From DAIODI01 sp046349255 (GTDB lineage: Bacteria > Pseudomonadota > Alphaproteobacteria > Rhizobiales > Aestuariivirgaceae): DNA of 64,000 nucleotides. Position numbers and translations under genes: made by a program. Numbering within the stretch: the first letter of the stretch is position 1; every line of letters starts with the position of its first letter. Location: assembly GCA_046349255.1 (NCBI GenBank), contig JAXMCR010000004.1, positions 744,001 to 808,000 of the forward strand, in the 5' to 3' direction. The notes beneath the pieces were generated by a model that was not told the origin of the DNA, did no database searches, and saw only the letters and a program-made list of their open reading frames with translations. Of this stretch, positions 42,341 through 51,057 are shown piece after piece.

Positions 42341-43774
42341 GTGAGGCTGGGACTACGCCGCGCACAACTCATCGGTCTGGTCATCGCCGCAGCGGCGATG
42401 GCGCAGGGCCGCGCGGCGTTCGCCTGGGACTGGACGATAACCGGTAACGCCGGCGAGACGCTCACCCAGAGCGATAACCCCAACCTCCAGATCCCGCCGG
42501 CATGGGGCGGGTCCTCCGATTCGTTCCTGAACCTGAATATCGAGGGCCGGACTCCGACCCTCAAGATGGACCTTAATACCGGCATCAACTACACAGCGTA
42601 CTGGGGCCCCGGCTGGGACAACCAGTCGAACTTTCCGTACCCAAGCCTCAATCTCTCGATCACCAAGACGACGAAGACCACGGACTTCTTCCTGAATGCG
42701 TCTGCGTCGATATCCGATCTGCAGACCACGCTGCAGCAGGAAGATTTCCGGTTCACGAACGTCAACGGGACGACCACCAACCTGAATGCTGGTGGCGGCT
42801 TCACCCACAAGTTTGATCCCATCAACTCGTTCACGTGGACAGCGGACTACGGTGTCACGACGTACGATCCGGTCGGAGACGGGCTTTATCCGACCACCAG
42901 TATAAGTTCGTCCGTGACGTGGTCACACAGCATGAACAAGTTGCACGACATCGGACCGACGGTCTCGTTCAACTGGTACAACTACAACATTTCCTCGTTC
43001 ACGCCATCGCCGACGTTCTTTACGCTGGATCCGGGCCCGCCTGTGATTTCAGCGATGGTTGCCCCCTCCGGTTCCGACATACCGCCCCCGGACATAACGT
43101 CACTCACTGCCACGGGCTGGTGGAACGCACGGCTGACCAAGCGGCTGACACTGCGCAGCACATTCGGCGTAGGGATCTTCAATCAGGCCTACGATGGCCG
43201 CGACCAGTTCAACTACACGGGTTCGACTCCCTGGTTGAACCCGCCGACCGACCCGACGGTGCAGAAGCCGTGCGCGGCGGATCCCAATTTCCCGAACTGC
43301 ACCTACAAGCCGAAGAAGGTTGCAACCTGGTCGGTCGTGCCGGTGTGGAGCGTAACGCTGGTCGATCAGATCTGGGACAACTCCACATTCACCTTCTCGG
43401 CGTCCGAGAGTACGTCGCCGAATTCGTTCGGCGATCTGCAGTCGACGTTCAATATCGGCATGGGTTTCTCGCACACGATCAACGAGGCTTCAGACATCAG
43501 CTTGGGCTTCAACTACTCGGAGAACAGCGGCGGCACCACGGCGGGCGTATGCGCGGATCCTTCACAGCCGTGCGCGTTCCGCAACGAGCTGGCCACCAAC
43601 AACATCACGTTCGACGTCGTCTACAACCGGCAGCTCTGGCGCTACTGGTCCGCGTCGCTCGGCTACACGTTCGAACGCTCGAAGTTCGACAACAACGGTG
43701 ACGGCAGCGCTGATTACGCGAACGAGAATCTCTTTACTGCAACCATAAAGCGAGAGTTCACGCTGTTGCGCTGA
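42341..43774 (+). CDS. Outer-membrane beta-barrel of the exosortase/EPS system (TIGR03016-like)
   Basis: 477 residues from a GTG 6 bases after the export-protein stop. Signal peptide about 1-28 (LIGLVIAAAAMAQGRAAFA). The rest alternates aromatic and polar residues in beta strands (INYTAYWGPGWDN, WSVTLVDQIWDNSTFTFSASES, SLGYTFERSKFD), typical of a large barrel, and ends KREFTLL. It matches the PEP-CTERM-system outer-membrane protein family. A likely partner or pore for EPS release; last gene of this operon. Confidence 0.85.
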   Translation: MRLGLRRAQLIGLVIAAAAMAQGRAAFAWDWTITGNAGETLTQSDNPNLQIPPAWGGSSDSFLNLNIEGRTPTLKMDLNTGINYTAYWGPGWDNQSNFPYPSLNLSITKTTKTTDFFLNASASISDLQTTLQQEDFRFTNVNGTTTNLNAGGGFTHKFDPINSFTWTADYGVTTYDPVGDGLYPTTSISSSVTWSHSMNKLHDIGPTVSFNWYNYNISSFTPSPTFFTLDPGPPVISAMVAPSGSDIPPPDITSLTATGWWNARLTKRLTLRSTFGVGIFNQAYDGRDQFNYTGSTPWLNPPTDPTVQKPCAADPNFPNCTYKPKKVATWSVVPVWSVTLVDQIWDNSTFTFSASESTSPNSFGDLQSTFNIGMGFSHTINEASDISLGFNYSENSGGTTAGVCADPSQPCAFRNELATNNITFDVVYNRQLWRYWSASLGYTFERSKFDNNGDGSADYANENLFTATIKREFTLLR

Positions 43775-43872
43775 AAAACTTGTTGAAGTGACAATATTTT
43801 ATTTCAAACCATCGTCGCAGAGCTGATTTCATCAGTCGCAGCAGAGGTTCTGCGTGCGGCGATTCATGTTTA

Positions 43873-43953
43873 ATGGCGGCGCTGCTATTCGGCGCCGCGC
43901 TCGGTGGCGTCGGCGTCATGTCGCGCCGCAAGAAGGCTGCCGCGACGGCCTGA
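43873..43953 (+). pseudogene. Remnant of a second VPLPA-CTERM gene (3' end only)
   Basis: 26 codons encode the sorting-signal hydrophobic span and basic tail (ALLFGAALGGVGVMSRRKKA). Nucleotides 43875-43954 match 38896-38975 with about 9 mismatches in 80, and the last ~35 bases are identical. The upstream part of the gene is missing. An ATGTTTAA just before it (43867-43874) recalls the ATGTTTAAG start of the intact gene, as if an internal deletion had joined start to end. A related terminator follows. Confidence 0.8.
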
Positions 43954-43981
43954 TTACCTGTACCTGTTTGAACCCCAGTTT

Positions 43982-44008
43982 AGGGGAGCCTCCGAGCTCC
44001 CCTTTTTC
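43982..44008 (+). terminator. Rho-independent terminator after the remnant
   Basis: AGGGGAGC / GCTCCCCT stem with loop CTCCGA (43982-44003), then TTTTC. It resembles the terminator behind the intact VPLPA-CTERM gene and may still end transcription of the upstream export operon. Confidence 0.85.
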
Positions 44009-44201
44009 ATTTAACTGCACACTCGACGTTGACGGGTGGGGGTGCGTCCGATAACTACCTCCGGTCGATCTGGGGGGCACTCAGTCGTGCGGTTCGCCAT
44101 TTGCATGACACGAGTAGCGTTCAACTTCCGTCACCAATTTCAATCGGCTTTAACAGGTCGCTGGTATCCGTAGCTCGCCGATACAGAGAGGAACCACTAT
44201 C

Positions 44202-45215
44202 TTGAAAATCTTCGTCACCGGCCATCGCGGCTACATCGGGTGTCATCTGGTCGATCTCCTGAAGCAGGAGGGCCACACCGTCGTCGGTTGCGATGTCGGC
44301 CTCTTCGAGGGCTGCGAGTGGGAGCCCGTCGTGAAGCCGGACCGCGACCTCAAGAAGGACGTCCGCTCGATCGAGAAGGGCGACCTCGAGGGATGCGATG
44401 CGGTGATGCATCTCGCCGCCATCTCCAACGATCCGATGGGCGCCGTGGACTCGAGCCTCACGCTCGACATCAATCGCGACGCCTCGGTGCGCATCGCGAA
44501 GCTCGCCAAGGAAGCGGGCGTGCCGCGGTATCTATTCGCGGGAAGTTGCTCCGTGTACGGCAAGGGGGAGAAGCTCGACCTCGACGAGAGCGATCCGCTC
44601 AACCCGCTCACCGCCTACGCGCAGTCGAAGATCGAGACCGAAACGGAGGTTTCGAAGCTCGCCGACAAGTCGTTTTCGCCTGTCTACCTGCGCAACGCGA
44701 CCGCGTACGGCCACTCGCCGATGCTGCGCATCGACCTCGTCGTGAATAACCTGCTCGGGTCCGCGCTCTCGTACGGCGAAATCCGGATCCAGTCCGACGG
44801 TTCGCCCTGGCGTCCGCTGATCCATTGCCGCGACATCGCGCGCGCCTTCGTGGCGCTGTCGAAGGCCCCGAAGGAGAAGATCCACAACAAGGCGATCAAC
44901 ATCGGCGCGAACAGCCAGAACTTCCAGGTGCGCGACGTCGGCGACCAAGTGCAGCGCCTCGTACCGTCTGCCAAGGTGACCTACACCGGAGAGGTCGGCG
45001 CCGATCCGCGGAATTATCGTGTGAAATTCGATCTGCTCAATACGCTGCTGCCGGACTTCCGGCTCCAGTACGACCTCGCTTCGGGCATGGAAGAGCTGCA
45101 TCGCAAGATGGTCGAGCACGGCTTCTCGAAGAAGGATTTCGAGGGCTCGCAGTTCGTCCGGCTGCGGACGTTGAAAGACCGCATGAACCTGCTGTCGCTG
45201 GGGAAGGCGGCATGA
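44202..45215 (+). CDS. NAD-dependent sugar-nucleotide epimerase/dehydratase (SDR)
   Basis: 337 residues starting from a TTG at 44202; the family-typical beginning KIFVTGHRGYIGCHLVDLL follows at once and GAGAGGA lies 8 bases upstream, so TTG is the real start. Catalytic YAQSK in LTAYAQSKIE, and SVYGKGE supplies the Ser. Extended SDR acting on an NDP-sugar (4-epimerase or reductase type). It overlaps the next gene (ATGA, 45212-45215) in a sugar-modification operon with an epimerase and a reductase. It is not an obvious RfbG-type dehydratase. Confidence 0.85.
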   Translation: MKIFVTGHRGYIGCHLVDLLKQEGHTVVGCDVGLFEGCEWEPVVKPDRDLKKDVRSIEKGDLEGCDAVMHLAAISNDPMGAVDSSLTLDINRDASVRIAKLAKEAGVPRYLFAGSCSVYGKGEKLDLDESDPLNPLTAYAQSKIETETEVSKLADKSFSPVYLRNATAYGHSPMLRIDLVVNNLLGSALSYGEIRIQSDGSPWRPLIHCRDIARAFVALSKAPKEKIHNKAINIGANSQNFQVRDVGDQVQRLVPSAKVTYTGEVGADPRNYRVKFDLLNTLLPDFRLQYDLASGMEELHRKMVEHGFSKKDFEGSQFVRLRTLKDRMNLLSLGKAA

Positions 45216-45760
45216 TCTTCACGGAGACCCCCCTCAAGGGCGCCTACGTCATCGATCTGGAGAAGCGTGGCGACGACCGCGGCTTCTTTGCGCGCGCCTT
45301 CTGCGTGAACGAGTTCGGCGCGAACAAGCTCGCGACGAACTTCGTTCAGGTGAACAATTCGCTCTCCGCCCAGAAGGGCACGCTTCGCGGCATGCACTAC
45401 CAGCTGGCTCCGAAGGCCGAGACCAAGGTGGTGCGTTGCATTCGCGGATCGCTCTACGACGTGATCCTCGACCTGCGCGAAGGTTCACCGACGTTCGGCC
45501 AGAGTTTCGGCGCGGAGCTGTCCGCGGAAAATCGCCGTATGATGTACGTGCCCAAGGGGTTTGCGCACGGTTTCATCACGCTCGCCGACGACACGGAGGC
45601 GTTCTATTTCGTCGACGAGTTTTACGGGCCCGAGCAGGAGCGTGGCGTGCGCTGGAACGATCCGAAGTTCAAGATCGCCTGGCCCATCGAGCCGACCGTT
45701 GTTTCCGACAAGGACAAGGGCCATCGCGACTTCGATCCGGCCTGGCACCTGAAAGGCTGA
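45212..45760 (+). CDS. dTDP-4-dehydrorhamnose 3,5-epimerase-family protein
   Basis: 182 residues. Cupin-type RmlC family: DDRGFFARAFCVNEF, LRGMHYQ, KVVRCIRGSLYDVILDLR, YVPKGFAHGFITL, ending in VSDKDKGHRDF. The catalytic His of RGMHYQ and the AHGF motif are present. It is distinct from the rmlC at 52635-53198. Because it is in an operon with two SDR enzymes and next to rfbF, it may act on a CDP-linked keto-sugar (inference). Confidence 0.85.
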   Translation: MIFTETPLKGAYVIDLEKRGDDRGFFARAFCVNEFGANKLATNFVQVNNSLSAQKGTLRGMHYQLAPKAETKVVRCIRGSLYDVILDLREGSPTFGQSFGAELSAENRRMMYVPKGFAHGFITLADDTEAFYFVDEFYGPEQERGVRWNDPKFKIAWPIEPTVVSDKDKGHRDFDPAWHLKG

Positions 45761-45766
45761 CCGCGC

Positions 45767-46705
45767 ATGCGCATCCTGCTCACGGGCGCGAGCTCGTTCT
45801 CCGGCGCGTGGTTCCTGCGCGAACTCGTGGCCGCCGGTCACGAGGTGGTGGCCGTGCTCGGTTCGAAGCCGGACGCCTATCCAGATGCGCTCAGGCGGAA
45901 GCGCACCGCTTGGGCTGTTCAGGGATGCGAAACGGTCATCGGTCCGCGCTTCGGCGACGCGGCGTTTCTCGACCTCCTCAAGTCGCGCCCGTTCGATCTC
46001 CTCGCCCATCACGGCGCGATGGTGACGAACTACAAGAGCCCGGATTTCGACACGGCCGCAGCGCTGGCCGAGAATACGCGCGCCCTGCCGGCGGTGATCA
46101 AGGCCTTCAAGGAGAAGGGCGGCACTCGCGTGCTGCTGACCGGTAGCGTGTTCGAAGGCGGGGAGGGCGCCGGTAGCCAGGGGCTTCCCGATTTTTCCCC
46201 GTACGGCCTGTCCAAGGCGCTGACCTCGCGCATGTTCGAGTACTACTGCCAGCGCGACGGCGTGAGCTTCGGCAAGTTCGTGATCCCCAACCCGTTCGGC
46301 GAATGGGAGGAGCCGCGCTACACCGCCTACGTCATGAAGCAGTGGCTGAAGGGCGAGACGGCTGTGTGCGGGTTTCCGCTGAACGTGCGCGACAACATCC
46401 ACGTCTCGCTGCTCGCCAAGGCTTATGTGCACTTCGCGCATGCGCTGCCGGAATCTCCGGGCTTCGTGCGCTATAATCCAAGCGGCTACCCGGAGAGCCA
46501 AGGTGCCTTCACCCTGCGCCTCGCGGAAGCGATGCGGCCGCGGCTTGGCATGGCGTGCGCCGTAGAGCTGAAGCGCCAGACCGAATTCCCCGAACCGATG
46601 GTGCGCATCAATACCGACGTCGTCGTCGGCTCAGCCCTCGGATGGGACGAAGCCGCCGCGTGGGATGGTATGGCGCGCTACTATCGCGATGGTATTGCTG
46701 GCTGA
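45767..46705 (+). CDS. NAD(P)-dependent sugar-nucleotide reductase/epimerase (SDR)
   Basis: 312 residues. Begins ILLTGASSFSGAWFLRELV (nucleotide-binding) and has YGLSK as catalytic Tyr-Lys in SPYGLSKALTSRMF. Extended SDR fold. It lies 6 bases after the epimerase-like gene and probably performs the last reduction or epimerisation of the deoxysugar. It is convergent with rfbF (6 bases). Confidence 0.8.
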   Translation: MRILLTGASSFSGAWFLRELVAAGHEVVAVLGSKPDAYPDALRRKRTAWAVQGCETVIGPRFGDAAFLDLLKSRPFDLLAHHGAMVTNYKSPDFDTAAALAENTRALPAVIKAFKEKGGTRVLLTGSVFEGGEGAGSQGLPDFSPYGLSKALTSRMFEYYCQRDGVSFGKFVIPNPFGEWEEPRYTAYVMKQWLKGETAVCGFPLNVRDNIHVSLLAKAYVHFAHALPESPGFVRYNPSGYPESQGAFTLRLAEAMRPRLGMACAVELKRQTEFPEPMVRINTDVVVGSALGWDEAAAWDGMARYYRDGIAG

Positions 46706-46711
46706 CTGGCG

Positions 46712-47533
46712 TTACCTCGGCGCCCAGGGAGCGTTGCCTCCGGCCCACGTCTTGTCGAGCTGTTCACGGTCGCGCTGGGTATCCATGCACGCCCAGAACC
46801 CGCGATGCCGGTAGATGCTGAGCTCCCGGTCGCGCGCAAGGTTGACCAGTGGCTCCCGTTCAAGCACGCAAGATTCGTCGAACGAGAGGTAGGGCAGGAA
46901 CTCCTTCTGGAAAAAGAAGTAGCCGCCATTGATCCAGCTATCGATGAAGTCCGGTTTTTCGGCAAATTCCTCGACACAGGTGCCGTTGAGACGCAATTCG
47001 CCGAAGCGCGACGGGGGACTGACGCCGAGCACGGTGCCAATCCGGCCTTCGGCCTTGTGGAAGGCGAGCTCCTCGGAAAGGTTCGCGTCCGTCAGGCCAT
47101 CACCGTAGGTCACTGCAAACGTCGAGGCGTCGCGCAGGTATTTCTTTGCAGCACGCGCTACACGGGCCCCGGTCATCGTCAATTCGCCGGTGTCGGCCAG
47201 CGTTACGTTCCAATCCTGCTCGTGATCGATCGAATGCACGGTCACGTTCGCCGACTTGAGTTCGACCGTGAAGTCGCTGTTCATCGAGGCATAGTTCAGA
47301 AAGTAGGATTTGATGACGTCCGCCTTGTAGCCGAGGCAGAGGATGAAGTTGCGAAAACCGTGATGAGCGTACGATCGCATGATGTGCCAGAGGATCGGCT
47401 TGTTGCCGACCGGCACCATCGGCTTCGGCCGCAGCTCGGTTTCTTCCCGCAGGCGCGTGCCCAGTCCCCCGCAAAGCACGAAAACGGGTACTTCAGATGG
47501 TTTCAGGCTCAAGGTCAAATGCCCCCGGTTCAT
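46712..47533 (-). CDS. rfbF: Glucose-1-phosphate cytidylyltransferase
   Basis: 273 residues. VFVLCGGLGTRLREETELR, then PKPMVPVGNKPILWHIM and the RfbF-typical ILCLGYKADVIKSYFLNY, with YGDGL, and FWACMDTQRDREQL near the end. It makes CDP-glucose, entry to CDP-3,6-dideoxy or branched sugars. Placed convergently with the SDR/epimerase operon, which probably uses its product. The next step, an RfbG-type CDP-glucose 4,6-dehydratase, is not visible. Confidence 0.9.
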   Translation of the reverse strand: MNRGHLTLSLKPSEVPVFVLCGGLGTRLREETELRPKPMVPVGNKPILWHIMRSYAHHGFRNFILCLGYKADVIKSYFLNYASMNSDFTVELKSANVTVHSIDHEQDWNVTLADTGELTMTGARVARAAKKYLRDASTFAVTYGDGLTDANLSEELAFHKAEGRIGTVLGVSPPSRFGELRLNGTCVEEFAEKPDFIDSWINGGYFFFQKEFLPYLSFDESCVLEREPLVNLARDRELSIYRHRGFWACMDTQRDREQLDKTWAGGNAPWAPR

Positions 47534-47955
47534 GGTTTGGCTATTCGAATCAGCTCGAGCTTACTGGCTCGAGTGAAGCGCGGCTATCATCGCGTAGGAT
47601 TTGGGTTTCCGATTGGTCGCGGGCTTCCTCAATGGCACCAGCGGCCGACGTCCATGCCAGAACGCCATTCCAGATCCGGGTGGGTGAGACAATTCTCTGC
47701 TGACGGCCGTTCATGATGAACCTTACGACGGGGTCTGGCGAAATAGGCGCCATCATGTGCCGAACTGGGCTTGTGAGCCCATCGCCGTTGGTCGGGGTCC
47801 GTCGTCGCGTGGCCTCCAGCCGACGTGTACCCATTGAATTGCGAACCCCGTTCCAATTATCACCGTTTGTCAAAACTGTGCAGTTATGACGCTTGGATCA
47901 GGGTCGCGCTCGGCTGCTCAGCGGTAGTTCATCTTGCGCGACCGACGATGGAGAC
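47534..47955. other. Gene-free stretch upstream of the rhamnosyltransferase-like gene
   Basis: About 422 bases without a supportable gene. It contains two CTCGAG elements (47554-47559 and 47568-47573) close to the rfbF start, and a perfect 13-base inverted repeat GTTCAT-G-ATGAAC (47709-47721). Both might be regulatory, but neither is statistically striking. Divergent promoters for rfbF and the gene at 47956 must lie here. Confidence 0.4.
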
Positions 47956-48969
47956 ATGATGGCGATTGTCGGCAAGCTGTTGATCGTGATCCTGAACTAT
48001 AAGGTGACGGACCTTACGATCGATTGTCTCCGTTCCCTGCACGAGGAAGTCACGTCTTCGGATGGTTTTGGCGTCGCTGTTCTGGAAAACGGTACCGGCG
48101 AGGCCGATTACCAGAGGCTGTCGCGGTTCGTCCGAGACAATCTTTGGGACAGCTGGATCAACCTGTCGAAGGTCATGCCCAATCGGGGATTTTGCGGCGG
48201 GAACAACGTGATCCTCCGCCAGGCGCTCGCTCTGCAGCCTCCGCCGCAATACATCATGCTGCTGAACGCGGATACCATCGTCAGGCCGCGGGCTCTCGCC
48301 GAGCTTGTCGATTTCATGGATCGTCATCCGCAGGCGGGCATCGCCGGGAGCCGGCTACTCTCCCCGGAAGGAAAGGATCAATCCCCGGCGTTCCGTTTCC
48401 CAACCGTTGCCGGGGAGTTTGCAGGAGCGTTGTCAATCGGGCCGATCTCGAAACTGTTCGACCCTTACATGGGCGTTCCGCCTCATCCCGGCAGGACAAC
48501 CAAGGTCGAATGGGTACCCGGCGCCGCGATGATCCTGCGCTCCAAGATGCTCCAGCAGATCGGGCCTCTTGATGAGGATTTGTACACCTACTTCGATGAC
48601 ATCGACATTTGCCAGCGTGCGGCTCGGGCGGGCTGGGAGACATGGTACGTCCACGAGAGTGAAGTCGTGCATCTCGAAGGCGCCTCGACCGGCATCGGGA
48701 CGCGCCTGATCAAGCGCCGGCCCGATTATTGGTTCGAGGCGCGCCGGCGCTGCAACCTCAACAACTACGGCTCCATGAAGGCGGCTCTGCTGGACGCAGC
48801 GTTCATCGTAGGATTTGCCGGTCGCAGATTTCGCAGGTGGATCTTGCGCGAAGAGGACTCCGATCCGCCTCATATGCTTGGAGACTTCATCCGGCACAGT
48901 GTTTGGGTGACCGGCTTCAAGATCAAGCCGGTAGTCAATCCTGCTCTGGCGCAAACGCCGAGGGCCTAG
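47956..48969 (+). CDS. Family 2 glycosyltransferase (rhamnosyltransferase-like)
   Basis: 337 residues from the ATG at 47956 (or the next codon, ATG 47959). GT-A domain: LLIVILNYKVTDLTIDCLRS, NRGFCGGNNVILR, YIMLLNADTIVRP, WVPGAAMILRSKML, DLYTYFDDIDICQRA. This NADT...DDIDIC pattern is typical of bacterial rhamnosyltransferases. With rmlABC in the locus, dTDP-rhamnose is a likely donor. Its 3' end overlaps that of the convergent YdcF-like gene by 4 bases. Confidence 0.85.
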   Translation: MMAIVGKLLIVILNYKVTDLTIDCLRSLHEEVTSSDGFGVAVLENGTGEADYQRLSRFVRDNLWDSWINLSKVMPNRGFCGGNNVILRQALALQPPPQYIMLLNADTIVRPRALAELVDFMDRHPQAGIAGSRLLSPEGKDQSPAFRFPTVAGEFAGALSIGPISKLFDPYMGVPPHPGRTTKVEWVPGAAMILRSKMLQQIGPLDEDLYTYFDDIDICQRAARAGWETWYVHESEVVHLEGASTGIGTRLIKRRPDYWFEARRRCNLNNYGSMKAALLDAAFIVGFAGRRFRRWILREEDSDPPHMLGDFIRHSVWVTGFKIKPVVNPALAQTPRA

Positions 48970-49739
48970 GTCCAGCCCCGTACGCGATACATCGCCAGAC
49001 CGATCCACTCTTTCAGCACCAGAGCTGAAAGGGCCAAGGCTCCCGCGTCGGGGAGGAAGGCGAAACTGCTGACCGCCGCGTCGCGGTTGACGCGCGAATC
49101 TGTGGGTGACGGCAACACGTTCATGCCGCGGGCGCGATAAACGGCCATCGCGCGGGGCATATGCCAGCTCGACGTTACCAAGAGCGCGGAATTGAGGCGC
49201 AGCTGATCCCAAAGCTTCCGCGTTTCGAGTGCGTTTTCGTATGTCGTTCGGCTCGTCGTTTCCATCACGATATGATCGCGCGGTACACCCAGTTCGACGA
49301 GGAGATCTGCAATGACCTCGCCTTCCGGGCGCTGGATCGAATCCCACGACAGGTTTCCGCCCGAGACGACGACCATCTGCACCTTGCCCGCCTTGAAGAG
49401 GCGGGCGGCGTGGAACAAGCGATCAGCGGAGTCATTCACTTGCGGATCGCCGCCCGACTTGAGCTGCCCGGACAACCCTCCGAGCACGATCGCCGCATCC
49501 GCCGTTGGCGATGCTGACGCCGGGATCATGGCGTACTGGTCCTCGAGCGTCCGTTCCAGCAGGCCTGCAACGAAGGGCATCGAGTAGAGATAGAGTAACA
49601 GCGCCGACGAAATCGCTACGGCGCGGCCAACGCGGCGATAGCCGACGGCTGCGCAGGAGAGTGCGGCGAGGAAGAGCAGAAGGTTCTGGCCAGGCGGCAG
49701 AACCAGCTGCGTCAGGATCTTCGAGGGCAGAAGGTCCAA
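48966..49739 (-). CDS. YdcF/ElyC-family membrane protein (DUF218)
   Basis: 257 residues from a TTG at 49739, 4 bases after the stop of the mannose-phosphate enzyme gene. Two N-terminal helices (LLLFLAALSCAAVGY and AISSALLLYLYSMPFVAG), then the DUF218 domain: ADAAIVLGGL, VVVSGGNL, ETTSRTTYENA, LLVTSSWHMPRAMAVY. The family acts in envelope or peptidoglycan/lipid-carrier homeostasis (E. coli ElyC); the reaction is not established. EPS loci often carry one. Confidence 0.8.
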   Translation of the reverse strand: MDLLPSKILTQLVLPPGQNLLLFLAALSCAAVGYRRVGRAVAISSALLLYLYSMPFVAGLLERTLEDQYAMIPASASPTADAAIVLGGLSGQLKSGGDPQVNDSADRLFHAARLFKAGKVQMVVVSGGNLSWDSIQRPEGEVIADLLVELGVPRDHIVMETTSRTTYENALETRKLWDQLRLNSALLVTSSWHMPRAMAVYRARGMNVLPSPTDSRVNRDAAVSSFAFLPDAGALALSALVLKEWIGLAMYRVRGWT

Positions 49740-49743
49740 GCCG

Positions 49744-51057
49744 TCAGCCGGCCTTCGGCTTTGCTTCGTCCGTTCGTCCGTATACGTCCTCGATGCGCAC
49801 GATGTCGTCCTCGCCGAGATAGGAGCCGGACTGCACCTCGATGATCTCCAGCGGAATCTTGCCCGGATTTTCGAGGCGGTGAACGGTTCCCAACGGAATG
49901 AACGTGCTCTCGTTCTCGTGCAGGATGAAGGTCCTTTCGCCGCACGTGACGCGCGCCGTTCCACGCACCACGATCCAATGCTCGGCGCGATGGTGATGAT
50001 ACTGAAGCGACAGGGCAGCCCCCGGCTTTACCGTGATGTGCTTAACCTGGTGGCGCGGGCCGCGGTCGATGCCTTCGAATGCTCCCCAAGGCCGTAGCAC
50101 GCGCCGGTGCGCAGCGTGCTCCGGGCGCCCCTCGATGCGACGCGCGATCTGATCCGGGTCGAGCTTGTCACGCTTGGCGACCAGCAACGCGTCCGGCGTA
50201 TCCACGATGACCACGTCGTCCAGTCCGACGGCGATCGCGAGGCGATGCTCGCTCAGTACGCTCGTCGAGCGGCAATCGATCTGTTCGACGTTGCCTGCAC
50301 TATCGCCCGGTGCAAGGACCGAACCGAGCGCCAGCGGCGCTGCGGCAACGGCGCCGAAGGGCACGACTTCCGGCTTTGCAGCGGGCGACAGGAAGATTTC
50401 CTCCAGCGATCGGACCGGTCGATGGTCGTGCAAGGACCCGGGTCTGATAAAGGGGGGATCGACCGTCTGCTGACGGAATGCCTCTTTGCACGCCTTGAGT
50501 GTTTCCGGTGCCGATCGCTCGGCAAGGCCAAGCAGCGTTGCCGCACGCGCCACGATGATCCCTGTCGACCCGATAGCTGAAATCGCGCCTTCGGAAGCGC
50601 GTTTCACACCCTCCGAGATCGCCTTTGCAAGCCCCGTCGCGTTCAGCAGACCCTTACCCATCGGTACAAGCACGAGCATGACGTCGCTGTTCGCCTTGGA
50701 CGCGGTGAGTGCCGCCATGATCGCTGCCTCAAGCAGGCCCCCTGTGCCGTTGTCCAGGATCACGGTACCCTCGAGGCCGGCTTTCTCGATCGCCTCGCTG
50801 GCCAGAAACCGGTGTGGCTCCTCGATGGTCGTCAGCACGCGCGATGAACCGCCGATGGCGTGTGCGAGTTCGACGCCGCGATCGAACAGGCTCGCGCCAT
50901 GGTCGATGGGAACGAACAGATCCGGAAAGTCCTGTCGGCTGAGCGGCCACAGCCTGCCGCCGGTGCGCGGGCAAATGAGGACAGCCGTCGCGAGATCGCT
51001 CTCGGCCTTCTGCAAGGTCTTCGCAGCCCTAACGGGTTTCGTCTTTTCAGTAGGCAT
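49744..51057 (-). CDS. Type II mannose-6-phosphate isomerase / guanylyltransferase with degenerate N-terminal domain
   Basis: 437 residues from the ATG at 51057. The C-terminal ~130 residues are an intact cupin isomerase (RPWGAFEGIDRG, VKPGAALSLQYHHHRAEHWIVVRG, FIPLGTVHRLENPG). The N-terminal guanylyltransferase half has lost its signature: where the family has AGGSGTRLWPLSR this has CPRTGGRLWPLSR, so the glycine-rich GTP loop is altered, and the domain is shortened. The enzyme may therefore isomerise but not make GDP-mannose. Its start overlaps the end of the initiating-transferase gene by 11 bases. Confidence 0.8.
   Translation of the reverse strand: MPTEKTKPVRAAKTLQKAESDLATAVLICPRTGGRLWPLSRQDFPDLFVPIDHGASLFDRGVELAHAIGGSSRVLTTIEEPHRFLASEAIEKAGLEGTVILDNGTGGLLEAAIMAALTASKANSDVMLVLVPMGKGLLNATGLAKAISEGVKRASEGAISAIGSTGIIVARAATLLGLAERSAPETLKACKEAFRQQTVDPPFIRPGSLHDHRPVRSLEEIFLSPAAKPEVVPFGAVAAAPLALGSVLAPGDSAGNVEQIDCRSTSVLSEHRLAIAVGLDDVVIVDTPDALLVAKRDKLDPDQIARRIEGRPEHAAHRRVLRPWGAFEGIDRGPRHQVKHITVKPGAALSLQYHHHRAEHWIVVRGTARVTCGERTFILHENESTFIPLGTVHRLENPGKIPLEIIEVQSGSYLGEDDIVRIEDVYGRTDEAKPKAG

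Larger units (their letters stand above)
43775..44201. other. Gene-poor stretch with a VPLPA-CTERM remnant and terminator
   Basis: About 427 bases. It holds the remnant at 43873-43953, the terminator at 43982-44008 and an unexplained ~170 bases before the TTG start at 44202, where a GAGAGGA ribosome site lies at 44187-44193. Confidence 0.6.

Noticed and set aside
47709..47721. Palindrome GTTCAT-G-ATGAAC as a shared regulatory motif with the palindromes at 30792 and 38183
   Set aside because: The three palindromes have unrelated sequences, and about 16 perfect 6+1+6 palindromes are expected by chance in 64 kb, so no common operator is supported.
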